NCBI GenBank assembly: GCA_017431785.1
Contig: JAFRKJ010000061.1
Span: forward strand, 1 to 45,872
Source: Bacillota bacterium
GTDB taxonomy: Bacteria > Bacillota > Clostridia > Peptostreptococcales > Anaerovoracaceae
DNA: 45,872 nt
Reading direction: 5' to 3'
How positions within the stretch are numbered: the stretch's first letter is position 1; each line of letters starts with the position of its first letter. The notes beneath the pieces are model-generated. The model had not been told where the DNA came from, did no database searches, and saw nothing but the letters and a program-made list of their open reading frames with translations. Positions 1 to 8,874 of this stretch are shown here, piece by piece. Both the position numbers and the translations under genes were made by a program.

Positions 1-1
1 C

Positions 2-145
2 GTAGAGATGTGCATGCCTGGAGATAACATCACGATGCAGATCAAGCTGATCACACCGATCGCGATCGAAGAAGGACTGAGATTCGCTATCAGAGAAGGC
101 GGCAGAACAGTAGGATCCGGCGTTGTAACTGAAATTATCGAATAA
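2..145 (+). CDS. tuf: Elongation factor Tu, C-terminal fragment
   Basis: The window opens inside this gene; 47 codons remain before the TAA at 143-145. The residues match the third (beta-barrel) domain of EF-Tu: a VEMCMPGDN segment, then [15 protein letters not shown], then GSGVVTEI near the end. EF-Tu delivers aminoacyl-tRNA to the ribosome in the cytoplasm. Only the C-terminal part is visible, so upstream neighbours are unknown. A strong terminator follows directly. Confidence 0.96.
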   Translation, partial: VEMCMPGDNITMQIKLITPIAIEEGLRFAIREGGRTVGSGVVTEIIE

Positions 146-164
146 TTACAGATACGCATAAAAC

Positions 165-200
165 AAAAAGCGTTGGAGCATAAGCTCCGACGCTTTTTTA
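165..200 (+). terminator. Intrinsic terminator after tuf
   Basis: An 11-base stem (AGCGTTGGAGC with GCTCCGACGCT, one G-T pair) closes a four-base ATAA loop at 169-194 and runs into six T residues. An A-rich stretch before the stem lets it also work for the converging minus-strand gene that ends at 233. Confidence 0.9.
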
Positions 201-232
201 TTGCTTTTGTCTGCGCTGCTTTTGCAGTCGTT

Positions 233-1711
233 CTATTTGCTGAACTGGATGGAATCGCTTCCCAACTGCTCCTGATTGCTCTTGTTGTAGATTTTGAACG
301 TCAGCGTGCCTTCCTGGGCAAAGAGTGGAACAGGGTAGGAGAATCGGGCGTAACCCTTTGAGCCGGATGTCCATCCCGTTCCGATCATATCTGTCTGACG
401 TGCTCCCGATGGCCAGGTTGCATCGTAGTAGATGTCAAGGCTTTCTCCGGGAGGACCGCCGCTTACAGACACATGGAAGTATACTGTGTCAGCTCTGCTT
501 GCGGTTCCGATATCGTTGGAATAATCATCCGGACTCAGGTTGGCAACAATGTTGAAATGCCAGGCATAATACTCGTTGTATATTTCATCAACGCCTTCAT
601 AACCGATTTCATGAAGTTCACCGAGGTATTTTTCAAACTTTTCGCCGCCGTCGGATTTGTGTGACTGAACATATCTGTACTTGGCGTTATAGATTTTGTC
701 GGAGAGATCGTCACCGCCCTCAATAGCGGATGCTTTGCTGTAGAACCGCAGTGCCCGTTCATAGCTTTCGCTGTCAAGACTCTGATCTCCGGCAGTCACG
801 TAGCTGTTTCGCAGGAACTCGTTCATGTCTTTTGAACAGACAGGAATATTATTCTGCATGCTCTCTGCGGCAGCTTTTGCAGTGGCGGCCGCTTCTTTTT
901 CCATGTTTGGTACTATGATGTAAAAGTAAGAATAAAGACCCGCCGCCGTTCCGAGAATCACGACGGCTGCAATGGCGATGAGCAGCTTGGCCTTCGTCGA
1001 AAGCTTGTTTTCTTTCACTTCGACGTTGGTATACGAAACGTCCATTCCTTCATACTTCCCAGGTTCGTCACCAGGTTCATGCAGGAAGAACAGAGCTCTG
1101 AGCAGATCACGCTCCAGGCCACAGTTTGAACAGGAGTCACCTTTGTTCAGCTGGCCGCAGGTGCAGTACCAGTGGTCTCCTTGTTCTTTGAACCAGTATT
1201 TTGGCTTAGTGGGATTGGATGACATCTTCTCAATGACTTCCTCATAGTTGTCCATGATGTCATCATATTTCTCATCATTTGGAAGCAAAGGCTGGAGAGC
1301 AAAACCGCTGCTCTCAGGTCCGCTGCCGTCGCTGTCCTCCCCATCGTAATACTCCTGATCTGCGTCTGGTGCAGGAACAGAATCAGCACCGTAGTCCGGT
1401 ACATAATCCGGTTCGGGTTCTGCTGAATAATCCGGCTCCGGGTATGTGTGTTCAGGTTCAGGATCGACCGGTCCGAAGTCACGGACAGCGTTCAGGGCAT
1501 CATAACTGTGAGTACGGCTCATCTGTTCACGGCCGTGGGCATCTTTTTGAAGCCGGGCCATATCTTCCAGATCTGCTGCACCCTGGGTATTGCGGTTCAC
1601 CGGCGCCTCGCCGCGGTCGTATCCTTCCGATCCCTTGGCGATTTCGTCCAGTTCTCCCTGTGATAATGTCTCCGTTGAGAACACTTTTTCCCTGAATTTT
1701 CTGCCTTTCAT
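233..1711 (-). CDS. Zinc-ribbon, single-pass membrane protein of unknown function
   Basis: This 492-residue protein is not recognised as a named family. The first 170 residues are acidic and Pro/Glu/Asp/Tyr-rich, probably disordered. Cys183, Cys185, Cys194 and Cys197 form a zinc ribbon (YCTCGQ..CSNCG). A hydrophobic segment at about 242-267 is the only clear membrane span. The C-terminal 220 residues hold a TPR-like helical pair (SYERALRFYSKASAI, about 316-330) and a beta-rich end with many Gly, Ser and Tyr. The likely arrangement is cytoplasmic zinc ribbon and exposed C-terminal sensor or binding domain, which is inference. The start at 1711 has no Shine-Dalgarno sequence but sits just downstream of a good promoter. 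Confidence 0.8.
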   Translation of the reverse strand: MKGRKFREKVFSTETLSQGELDEIAKGSEGYDRGEAPVNRNTQGAADLEDMARLQKDAHGREQMSRTHSYDALNAVRDFGPVDPEPEHTYPEPDYSAEPEPDYVPDYGADSVPAPDADQEYYDGEDSDGSGPESSGFALQPLLPNDEKYDDIMDNYEEVIEKMSSNPTKPKYWFKEQGDHWYCTCGQLNKGDSCSNCGLERDLLRALFFLHEPGDEPGKYEGMDVSYTNVEVKENKLSTKAKLLIAIAAVVILGTAAGLYSYFYIIVPNMEKEAAATAKAAAESMQNNIPVCSKDMNEFLRNSYVTAGDQSLDSESYERALRFYSKASAIEGGDDLSDKIYNAKYRYVQSHKSDGGEKFEKYLGELHEIGYEGVDEIYNEYYAWHFNIVANLSPDDYSNDIGTASRADTVYFHVSVSGGPPGESLDIYYDATWPSGARQTDMIGTGWTSGSKGYARFSYPVPLFAQEGTLTFKIYNKSNQEQLGSDSIQFSK

Positions 1712-1720
1712 ACCACTTAT

Positions 1721-1749
1721 ATTATAGCAACGGCAAAATCACCAAACAA
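1721..1749 (-). promoter_or_regulatory. Promoter of the zinc-ribbon gene, possibly leaderless
   Basis: On the minus strand TTGTTT (1749-1744), a 17-base spacer and TATAAT (1726-1721) form a good sigma-A promoter. Only nine bases separate the -10 box from the ATG at 1711, leaving no room for a ribosome binding site. Confidence 0.7.
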
Positions 1750-1803
1750 TAAAAGAAACCTTACAATTTGATAAGACTTCTAAGGCCATCATGGTATCCA
1801 TCA

Positions 1804-1812
1804 TGGTATAAT
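1804..1812 (+). promoter_or_regulatory. Extended -10 promoter of hypF
   Basis: TGGTATAAT is a perfect extended -10 element with its TATAAT at 1807-1812. There is no convincing -35. The seventh base after the -10 is the A of the ATG at 1819, so the predicted transcript starts on the start codon. Confidence 0.65.
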
Positions 1813-1818
1813 AAACCC

Positions 1819-4188
1819 ATGGACAACATGAATAAGACGACAATTGAAAACAGTACAGAACGAGCAACAGAGCGCATCAGGCTTTGGGGAATCGTGCAGG
1901 GTGTCGGGTTTCGGCCTTTTGTTGCAAAAATCGCAGACAGACTTTCTATGAAGGGCGAAGTGCTGAACATCGGCGGACTTGTCGACATTACAGTAACTGA
2001 CACTGAGGAGCGGATCGACCGGTTTATTGAAACTCTTGTGAAAGAGAAACCCGGACCTTCTGAGATCGTGCATATCAAGAGACAAAGGCTGCCGCATCAG
2101 GACTTCAGCCGGTTCACAATCATAAAGAGTGATGAAGGTGATGATGAGGCTGCCATGATTCCGGCGGACCTCGCAATCTGCCCGGACTGTCTCAGAGAAC
2201 TCTACGACGAAAGCAATCCGCGTTATCATCATCCGTTTATCAGCTGTCAGTTGTGCGGGCCAAGATATACGATTATCGACAGAATTCCTTACGACAGAGA
2301 TAATACATCGATGATCGACTTTCCGATGTGCGATTTCTGCGAAGGGGAATATACAGATCTGCACGACCGGCGTCATCACGCCCAGACCATATCCTGTCAT
2401 ACCTGCGGACCGAAGCTGATCTGGAAGGATGCTTACGGTATTTTCGAATCCGATGCAGACAGGAGCAGTGACGCGGCGATTCTGGACAAGGCTGCCGGGA
2501 TATTAAAGGACGGCGGGGTCATTGCATTCAAGTCAGTAGGCGGTTACAACCTGGTGGCGGATCCTTTTAATGATGATGCTGTGGCAAAGCTCAGAGAGAT
2601 CAAAGATAGAGAAAACAAACCATTTGCCGTTATGTTCCGCAGCATTGACGAAATACGGGAATACTGCAATGTGAACGAAACAGAGGAAAAGATTCTGCAG
2701 TCTTCCGCCCGTCCAATCATACTGCTTGAGCACAGACTGCGCGAGTTGGAAGAAGAGAAAAGTGCAGTTCAAAACAGGAAACGGTCTTTCACAGATCTCA
2801 AGCGGAGCAGATTCATTGGGTCATTCCTTCCGAGTTTCGCGGCACAGTACATGCTGCTCGACCGTATCAGCCCACTGATTTTCACGAGCGCCAACCCATC
2901 GGACATGCCGATGATCAAAGATGAAGATGGGATCGACCGGTTTTGCGCCAGAGTGGGGAAAATCGATGGCGTCCTCTACAATCTGCGAAGAATCAACGTG
3001 CGCGTGGATGATTCCGTTGTGCGTGTCATAGATGATCAGCCGCAGATGATCAGGAGAAGCAAAGGCTACGCACCAGTGCCGCTCTACCTCAGTGCGGGAA
3101 GCAAAGATGATGAATCGAAGTTCAGCCTGCTCGCCTGCGGAGGACAGCTGAAAAATTCCTTTGCGCTGACAAAGGGACCGTTCGCTTATGTGAGTCAGTA
3201 CTTCGGCGACATGGATACTGTCGAAAACCAACAGATATACGAAGAGAATATAGAGCGTATGGAGGACCTGTTCAGAATCAGCCCGCAGGCTGTGGTCTGT
3301 GATATGCATCCTCTCTATCAGCCGACGCAGTACGCCGAGAAGTACGCTGAGAAGCACGGACTGCCTTTGCTTAAGGTGCAGCATCATCATGCGCATATAG
3401 CTTCTGTCATGGCCGAGAACAATCTGGAAGGGAAAGTCATTGGTGTCGCCTTTGATGGCACCGGATACGGAACGGACGGAGCTATCTGGGGCGGAGAATT
3501 CCTGCTCTGCGAAGGTGGAGAGTTCCAGCGCTTGGCGCACCTGAAGTATGTGGATATGATCGGCGGAGATTCCTCTATGAAGGACGCGCGCAGATCAGCA
3601 CTGAGCTATATGGCAGCCTATCAGAAGGGCTATCTGGATCCGGATGCAAAAGCAATCCAAACAGATGCGAAAGGCGCCGCGGAAATATGTGTGGACATAT
3701 CTGACATCATCGAATTCGGTGCGGCTCAGATTGCAGGGTGTCCGGACAGCCTGCTGATACTAAAGGCATTGGAAAACGGAGTCAATGCGATCAGAAGCTC
3801 AAGCATGGGGCGTCTTTTTGATGGCGTGTCCGCACTGCTTGGCATCAAGGATTACAACGACTACGAAGGTCAGTGCGCAATCATGCTTGAGGATGCTGCT
3901 GCATTTGCACAGAAGAATCCCGGTGCGGACAAAGCATCCGATCTGGCACTTTCCTTCCACAAGAGAATCATAAGTATGATCACCAAGCAGTGTGTTGCAA
4001 TCAGAGAGAAGACTGGAGCGCGGCAAGTGGCGCTTACAGGCGGAACGTTCCAAAACAAGATTCTGATGGAAGGCGTTCTGAAGGAACTGCGAGAAAGGGA
4101 CTTCGAAGTCTACTACAACATCAGCGTCAGTCCGAACGATGGGGGCATAGCCCTTGGGCAGGCGTTTATCGGCATGCACATCATATAG
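1819..4188 (+). CDS. hypF: Carbamoyltransferase HypF, [NiFe]-hydrogenase maturation
   Basis: HypF converts carbamoyl phosphate and ATP into a carbamoyl adenylate and transfers the carbamoyl group to the C-terminal Cys of HypE, the source of the cyanide ligands of [NiFe]-hydrogenase. From residue 1 the order is an acylphosphatase domain (GIVQGVGFRPF), paired zinc fingers (CPDCLREL, CQLCGPRY, CDFCEGEY, CHTCGP), a YrdC-like domain, and a Kae1-like C-terminal half with QHHHAHIASV and AFDGTGYGTDG. The 789-residue length is normal. The frame is open upstream to a TTG at 1768, but the promoter overlaps that stretch, so ATG 1819 (or 1828) is preferred. hypA and hypCDE lie 14-19 kb away. Confidence 0.95.
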   Translation: MDNMNKTTIENSTERATERIRLWGIVQGVGFRPFVAKIADRLSMKGEVLNIGGLVDITVTDTEERIDRFIETLVKEKPGPSEIVHIKRQRLPHQDFSRFTIIKSDEGDDEAAMIPADLAICPDCLRELYDESNPRYHHPFISCQLCGPRYTIIDRIPYDRDNTSMIDFPMCDFCEGEYTDLHDRRHHAQTISCHTCGPKLIWKDAYGIFESDADRSSDAAILDKAAGILKDGGVIAFKSVGGYNLVADPFNDDAVAKLREIKDRENKPFAVMFRSIDEIREYCNVNETEEKILQSSARPIILLEHRLRELEEEKSAVQNRKRSFTDLKRSRFIGSFLPSFAAQYMLLDRISPLIFTSANPSDMPMIKDEDGIDRFCARVGKIDGVLYNLRRINVRVDDSVVRVIDDQPQMIRRSKGYAPVPLYLSAGSKDDESKFSLLACGGQLKNSFALTKGPFAYVSQYFGDMDTVENQQIYEENIERMEDLFRISPQAVVCDMHPLYQPTQYAEKYAEKHGLPLLKVQHHHAHIASVMAENNLEGKVIGVAFDGTGYGTDGAIWGGEFLLCEGGEFQRLAHLKYVDMIGGDSSMKDARRSALSYMAAYQKGYLDPDAKAIQTDAKGAAEICVDISDIIEFGAAQIAGCPDSLLILKALENGVNAIRSSSMGRLFDGVSALLGIKDYNDYEGQCAIMLEDAAAFAQKNPGADKASDLALSFHKRIISMITKQCVAIREKTGARQVALTGGTFQNKILMEGVLKELRERDFEVYYNISVSPNDGGIALGQAFIGMHII

Positions 4189-4217
4189 TTGACAAATCCT
4201 TAAAGATTCGTTATACT
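4189..4217 (+). promoter_or_regulatory. Strong sigma-A promoter of the fatty-acid operon
   Basis: TTGACA (4189-4194), a 17-base spacer and TATACT (4212-4217) give a near-consensus promoter. The -35 begins right after the hypF stop codon. The predicted transcript starts near 4224, about 78 bases before acpP. Confidence 0.88.
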
Positions 4218-4226
4218 TATTGACAG

Positions 4227-4271
4227 TTAGATAATTTAATCATTTGAGCATCTAATCAAGAATGCTTGATT
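4227..4271 (+). promoter_or_regulatory. Operator-like palindromes in the acpP leader
   Basis: AATCAAG (4254-4260) and CTTGATT (4265-4271) form a perfect 7-base inverted repeat with a 4-base centre. A second inverted repeat, TTAGAT (4227-4232) and ATCTAA (4250-4255), overlaps it by two bases, so the two could be alternative structures. Either may be the binding site of the MarR regulator encoded last in this operon. That assignment is inference. Confidence 0.45.
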
Positions 4272-4301
4272 TTAATTGTTGTAAACAAGGAGGAAATGAA
4301 A

Positions 4302-4523
4302 ATGTTATTTGATCAGATTGCAGCTATCGTAGCAGAACACCTGGATTGTGATGTTGAGGAAATCAAGAGAGAGTCAACTTTCGAATCACTGGGAATCGAT
4401 TCACTGGATGCAGTTGAACTGGTTATGAAGATCGAAGAAGAGCTCGGCGTTCAGATGGACCTCGACAGAGATCTGGAAACTGTTGATGAGCTCATCAAGT
4501 TCGTAGAAGAAAAGATGAACTAA
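4302..4523 (+). CDS. acpP: Acyl carrier protein
   Basis: This 73-residue acidic protein carries growing acyl chains on a 4'-phosphopantetheine arm attached to the Ser of GIDSLDAVELV, the family's DSL motif. The AAGGAGG at 4287-4293 is correctly spaced for ATG 4302; the in-frame ATG at 4296 is too close. It is the first gene of the FASII operon and is set apart from fabK by an 87-base gap with a hairpin, as expected for a carrier needed in large excess over the enzymes. Confidence 0.97.
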   Translation: MLFDQIAAIVAEHLDCDVEEIKRESTFESLGIDSLDAVELVMKIEEELGVQMDLDRDLETVDELIKFVEEKMN

Positions 4524-4550
4524 TAACAATATTGAATAAATAAGAAACTG

Positions 4551-4579
4551 AATTGACGGCCGTTTTATGGCCGTCAATT
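4551..4579 (+). promoter_or_regulatory. Intercistronic hairpin between acpP and fabK
   Basis: An 11-base perfect stem (AATTGACGGCC with GGCCGTCAATT) encloses a 7-base loop. No T run follows, so it is not a standard terminator. A role in protecting or processing the acpP message, or partial attenuation of the downstream genes, fits the position. Confidence 0.6.
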
Positions 4580-4610
4580 AGCAATGTGCAAAAAAGCATG
4601 GAGACAGATT

Positions 4611-5555
4611 ATGAAAAGAGGAAGAATAGCTGAGATGCTCGGAATCGAATATCCGATTTTCCAGGGCGGCATGGCATGGATCGCAGACGCTGATCTCGCA
4701 GCTGCAGTATCAAATGCAGGAGGCTTAGGAATCATCGCTGCAGGAAACGCCGATGCGGATTACGTAAGGGGTCAGATTAGAAAGGCAAAGGAACTCACCA
4801 ACAAACCGTTTGGGCTGAACATCATGCTTCTGAGTCCTTTCGCAGATGAAATCGCGCAGATCGTTGTGGATGAGGGAGTGCAGGTTGTCACCACCGGTGC
4901 AGGAAATGCAGGCAAATATATGAGCCTCTGGAATGAAGCCGGCGTGAAAGTCATCCCTGTTGTTCCATCCGTAACATTTGCCAAAATGGCAGCAAGGACC
5001 GGTGCCTTTGCAGTTATCGCAGAAGGCGGAGAAAGCGGCGGTCACATTGGAGAACTGGCCACGATGACACTGGTTCCTCAGGTATGCGACGCAATCGATC
5101 TGCCTGTCATCGCAGCAGGCGGTATCGCTGACGGACGCGGTATTGCAGCAGCGCTCGCTCTGGGAGCAGAAGCAGTGCAGCTGGGGACAAGATTCCTCTC
5201 GGCAACAGAGTGCAATATCCATGAGAATTATAGAAACAAAGTCTTCAAAGCAGGAGATACGGCGACTGTTGTAACCGGCAGAAGACTGGGACACCCTGTA
5301 AGAAGCATTAAGAACCAGTTCGCCAGAGAATACGGAAAGATTGAATATACAGATATTTCCGATGAGGAACTGGATCAGTTTGCAGCAGGCAGGCTGCGCA
5401 TGGCAGTTGTAGAAGGCGATGAGAAGAACGGATGCTTCCTGGCAGGTCAGAGCGCAGGTATGGTTACGAAGGAACAGACATGCGCTGAAATCATAGCAGA
5501 CCTCATGCAGGATGCAGACAGAGTAATAGGAGATCTTAAAAAATGGGAAAAATAG
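4611..5555 (+). CDS. fabK: Enoyl-ACP reductase II, FMN-dependent
   Basis: FabK reduces trans-2-enoyl-ACP with NAD(P)H through FMN, the last step of each elongation round. It belongs to the nitronate monooxygenase-like TIM-barrel group. Visible signatures are PIFQGGMAWIADADLAAAVS at the N-terminus, NAGGLGIIAAGN, the GESGGHIG loop with the family His, and AAGGIADGRG plus GAEAVQLGTRF for phosphate binding. The 314-residue length is normal. ATG 4611 follows GGAG at 4600-4603; the upstream in-frame ATG lacks such a site. The gene overlaps fabD by 13 bases. FabK replaces FabI here, and FabK enzymes are generally triclosan-insensitive. Confidence 0.95.
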   Translation: MKRGRIAEMLGIEYPIFQGGMAWIADADLAAAVSNAGGLGIIAAGNADADYVRGQIRKAKELTNKPFGLNIMLLSPFADEIAQIVVDEGVQVVTTGAGNAGKYMSLWNEAGVKVIPVVPSVTFAKMAARTGAFAVIAEGGESGGHIGELATMTLVPQVCDAIDLPVIAAGGIADGRGIAAALALGAEAVQLGTRFLSATECNIHENYRNKVFKAGDTATVVTGRRLGHPVRSIKNQFAREYGKIEYTDISDEELDQFAAGRLRMAVVEGDEKNGCFLAGQSAGMVTKEQTCAEIIADLMQDADRVIGDLKKWEK

Positions 5556-6463
5556 CATTTGTATTTGCAGGTCAGGGTGCCCAGAGTCCGGGCATGGGCA
5601 AAGACGTTTATGATGCAGTTCCGGCTGCACGTGAAGTGTTTGCTAAGGCCGACGCAGTAAGACCGGAAACCAGTGCGCAGTGCTTCGAAGCGGATGCAGC
5701 TGAACTGATGCAGACAAAAAATACGCAGCCTTGTGTATATACAGTGGATTTGGCTATGGCCGCAGCGTTGGAAGCAGAAGGCATCCACGCTGACATGGCA
5801 GCAGGATACTCACTGGGAGAGCTGGCAGCGCTTACTTATGCAGGCGCCATGACAATTGAAGAAGGAACAAGAGTCGTAAGCGAGAGAGGCAGATTGATGC
5901 AGATTGCATCAGAGGCTCATGAGACTGGAATGGCCGCAGTTCTGAAACTGCCTGATGAAAAGGTAGAAGAAATCTGCAGCAAGTACCCGGATCTTTATCC
6001 GGTCAACTACAACAGTGACGGACAGGTTTCCGTAGCAGGCGATAAGGAACAGATCAAGGCGATGGCTGAGGATGTCAAGGCGGAAAGAGGCCTGGCGAAG
6101 ATCCTTGACGTCAGCGGTGCGTTCCATTCACCATACATGAATCAGGCGGCGGAAGATTTCAGTAAGTTCCTGGAAGGGGCTGAAATTGGAGAAGTGAGCA
6201 TTCCTGTTTACTCAAACCGCACAGCTCTTGCATATGAGGGTGACTACAAACAGCTTCTGGTAGAACAGATCATCAATCCTGTATATTGGAAGAAACTCGT
6301 CAGGAATATGATCGATGAAGGCGTTGATACGTTCATCGAGCTTGGACCGGGCAAGGCGCTGACTTCCATGATCACCAGAATTTCAAAAGATGTAAAGATG
6401 TATCGTGTAAGTGATATGGAAACTCTTCAGAAGACACTGGAAGGAGTGAAGAACAATGGGTAA
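5543..6463 (+). CDS. fabD: Malonyl-CoA:ACP transacylase
   Basis: FabD moves malonyl from CoA to ACP. The 306-residue protein opens with IAFVFAGQGAQSPGMGKD; the nucleophile Ser lies in AGYSLGELAAL, where Tyr replaces the usual His before the Ser; GAFHSPYM supplies the catalytic His and ELGPGKALT closes the fold. It overlaps fabK at its start and fabG at its end, so translation is probably coupled. Confidence 0.96.
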   Translation: MGKIAFVFAGQGAQSPGMGKDVYDAVPAAREVFAKADAVRPETSAQCFEADAAELMQTKNTQPCVYTVDLAMAAALEAEGIHADMAAGYSLGELAALTYAGAMTIEEGTRVVSERGRLMQIASEAHETGMAAVLKLPDEKVEEICSKYPDLYPVNYNSDGQVSVAGDKEQIKAMAEDVKAERGLAKILDVSGAFHSPYMNQAAEDFSKFLEGAEIGEVSIPVYSNRTALAYEGDYKQLLVEQIINPVYWKKLVRNMIDEGVDTFIELGPGKALTSMITRISKDVKMYRVSDMETLQKTLEGVKNNG

Positions 6464-7184
6464 AACAGCAGTCGTTACAGGTGGAGGATCCGGCATCGGC
6501 AGACAGACAGCTCTGAAGCTCGCGGCTGACGGAGCTGACATCGTCATCATCCACATGGATCCGGAAGAAAAAGCAGCAGAAGTTGTCAAAGAAATCGAAG
6601 CTTTTGGCGTCAAGGCAAAAGCAATACGCATGAATGTTGCAGATTTCGAAGCTGTCAAAGAAACAGTAGCAGCGATCGTTGAAGAATTTGGAAGCATCGA
6701 TATTCTCATCAACTGCGCAGGCATCACAAGAGACGGTCTCATCGCAATGATGAAAGAAGAAAACTTCGATGCTGTTATCGGCGTCAATCTTAAGGGAACA
6801 TTCAACATGATCCGCCACTGCACACCTGTATTCATGAAGCAGAGAAGCGGATGCATCGTAAACGTATCATCCGTATCAGGTCTCATCGGAAATCCTGGAC
6901 AGGCAAACTACAGCACCTCAAAAGCCGGTGTTGTTGGTCTTACTAAGTCAACGGCGAAGGAACTGGTCGGAAGAGGCGTTCGCTGCAACGCAGTTGCCCC
7001 TGGATTCATCGCAACTGATATGACGGCAAATCTCAGCAAGAACAATAAGCTGGTTGACATGATTCCGATGAAGAGAATGGGAACGGCAGAAGAAGTTGCT
7101 GACCTGATTTTCTTCCTGGCATCTGATGCAGCAAGCTATATTACCGGTGAAGTCATCAAGGTTGATGGCGGAATAGCAATGTAG
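6456..7184 (+). CDS. fabG: 3-oxoacyl-ACP reductase
   Basis: FabG is the NADPH-dependent short-chain dehydrogenase that reduces 3-oxoacyl-ACP. The 242-residue sequence shows the TGGGSGIG nucleotide-binding loop, INCAG, the catalytic Ser in NVSSVSG, the YSTSK pair (Tyr and Lys) and the VAPGFIATDM segment. It starts at an AGGAG-led ATG inside the last codons of fabD (8-base overlap). A nine-base gap separates it from fabF. Confidence 0.96.
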   Translation: MGKTAVVTGGGSGIGRQTALKLAADGADIVIIHMDPEEKAAEVVKEIEAFGVKAKAIRMNVADFEAVKETVAAIVEEFGSIDILINCAGITRDGLIAMMKEENFDAVIGVNLKGTFNMIRHCTPVFMKQRSGCIVNVSSVSGLIGNPGQANYSTSKAGVVGLTKSTAKELVGRGVRCNAVAPGFIATDMTANLSKNNKLVDMIPMKRMGTAEEVADLIFFLASDAASYITGEVIKVDGGIAM

Positions 7185-7193
7185 GAGAAACAA

Positions 7194-8435
7194 ATGGATA
7201 GAAAGGTAGTAGTAACCGGAATGGGTGTCATCTCACCTGTAGGCAATGACATTGATTCATTCTGGAATAACATCATTTCAGGCGTGAACGGGATCGGGCC
7301 TATCACCAGATTCGACACGACTGATTACGCAGTAAAAATCGGTGCGGAAGTCAAGGATTTTGATCCATCCCAGTACATGGAAAAGGGTGACATCAGAAGA
7401 TCCGACCACAATGTGCATATGGCAGTTGCAGCAGCAACACAGGCCTTTGAGGACAGCGGCATCGAAGGACAGTACGAACCTGACAGAGCAGCAGTATACT
7501 TCGGATCAGGCATCGGCGGCATTGAGACCTTCGAAAACACTTTTGAAAAGCTGCTGGAGAAGGGACCGAGATTTGTATCACCATATTTCATTCCTATGAT
7601 GATACCGAACATGGCCGCTGGCACGATTGCAATCAGATATGGCATGAGAGGCCCTGCGCTTCCTTCCGTATCCGCATGCGCATCAGGAACAAACGCAATC
7701 GGCGAAGCGCTCCGTCTCATCAGACACGGATATGCTGACGTAGTAATCACAGGCGGAACAGAAGCTGCACTGACCCGTTCCAGCGTGGCAGGATTCATCA
7801 AGATGCAGGCGCTGAATCTGACAGATGATGTAAACAGAGCAAGCCTTCCATTCAATAAGGAAAGAGGCGGTTTCGTCATCGGCGAAGGCGCAGGCGCTCT
7901 GGTCGTCGAGAGTGAAGAACACGCTAAAGCAAGAGGCGCTAAGATTTATGCTGAACTGGCAGGATATGGTTCAACTTGTGACGCGCATCACATGACGGCA
8001 CCTGACCCTGAAGCAAAAGCAGGATCAAAGGCAATCAAAGATGCTTATGAAGAATGCTGCAAAGAGGGCATCATAGATCCGTCAAAGGTCTATGTGAATG
8101 CTCACGGAACAGGCACACCGCTCAACGATAAGTCTGAGACCATCGCACTGAAGAAGGTATTCGGCGATGATGCCTACAAGCTGACGATCAGCTCCACAAA
8201 GTCCATGACAGGACATATGCTGGGCGGCACAGGCGCAGTTGAAGCAATTGCTTCCATTCTTACAATCAGAAACGGCATCGTACCTCCGACAATCAATCTG
8301 GATGTTCCGGATCCGGAGTGCGATCTTAACTACACACCGAATGTTGCAGCGGAAGGTGCGTTTGACTGTGCTCTTTCCACTTCCCTCGGATTCGGCGGAC
8401 ACAATGCATGTATAGGATTTAAGAAATATGAATAA
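7194..8435 (+). CDS. fabF: Beta-ketoacyl-ACP synthase II
   Basis: The enzyme condenses malonyl-ACP with acyl-ACP. The 413-residue sequence holds the full catalytic set: Cys in SACASGTNA, His in NAHGTGTPLND, and Lys/His in STKSMTGHMLGGTG. FIGEGAG-like and GFGGHNA motifs are also normal. GTAGGAG precedes the ATG. It overlaps fabZ by eight bases. It is one of two FabF-type synthases in the operon. Confidence 0.95.
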   Translation: MDRKVVVTGMGVISPVGNDIDSFWNNIISGVNGIGPITRFDTTDYAVKIGAEVKDFDPSQYMEKGDIRRSDHNVHMAVAAATQAFEDSGIEGQYEPDRAAVYFGSGIGGIETFENTFEKLLEKGPRFVSPYFIPMMIPNMAAGTIAIRYGMRGPALPSVSACASGTNAIGEALRLIRHGYADVVITGGTEAALTRSSVAGFIKMQALNLTDDVNRASLPFNKERGGFVIGEGAGALVVESEEHAKARGAKIYAELAGYGSTCDAHHMTAPDPEAKAGSKAIKDAYEECCKEGIIDPSKVYVNAHGTGTPLNDKSETIALKKVFGDDAYKLTISSTKSMTGHMLGGTGAVEAIASILTIRNGIVPPTINLDVPDPECDLNYTPNVAAEGAFDCALSTSLGFGGHNACIGFKKYE

Positions 8436-8874
8436 AGAAGAATTAATGACAATACTGCCTCACAGAGACAATATGCTGCTCGTTGAGGAGGCCGAAGTTG
8501 TAACTGAAACAGATAAAGACGGCAATGAGAAGAAAGTATCTCACGGCAAGTACCATGTTCGCGGCGATGAGTTTTTCCTGCAGGGACACTTCCCGGGAAA
8601 TCCTATCGTTCCTGGCGTTATTCTCTGCGAGATGCTGGCTCAGTCCTCCTGCGTTCTTCTGCAGGACGCAATGGAGGAAGGTATGGTATCACTGTTTACA
8701 GGGCTCAAGGATGTGAAGTTCAAAACACCTGTAAAGCCGGGAGACACATTCGAGTCAAAGTGCGAGCTCACCAGAGCAATGCCGCCGTTCTATTTCGCCA
8801 AGGGCGAAGGACGTGTAAACGGCAAGGTAGCTGTCAAGGCTGAGTTTTCATTTGCACTTGTTAAGGAGAAATAA
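8428..8874 (+). CDS. fabZ: 3-hydroxyacyl-ACP dehydratase
   Basis: FabZ removes water from 3-hydroxyacyl-ACP to give the enoyl-ACP that FabK reduces. The 148-residue hot-dog protein begins with the ILPHRDNMLLVEE motif and has the active-site helix GHFPGNPIVPGVILCEMLAQ with its His and Glu. No FabA- or FabM-type isomerase is visible here, so the route to unsaturated chains is not shown by this operon. The stop overlaps the next ATG by one base. Confidence 0.95.
   Translation: MNKEELMTILPHRDNMLLVEEAEVVTETDKDGNEKKVSHGKYHVRGDEFFLQGHFPGNPIVPGVILCEMLAQSSCVLLQDAMEEGMVSLFTGLKDVKFKTPVKPGDTFESKCELTRAMPPFYFAKGEGRVNGKVAVKAEFSFALVKEK

Noticed and set aside
2821-3540. Long antisense frame (239 codons) inside hypF
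   Set aside because: It is a shadow of hypF; the residues show no family and there is no ribosome site.
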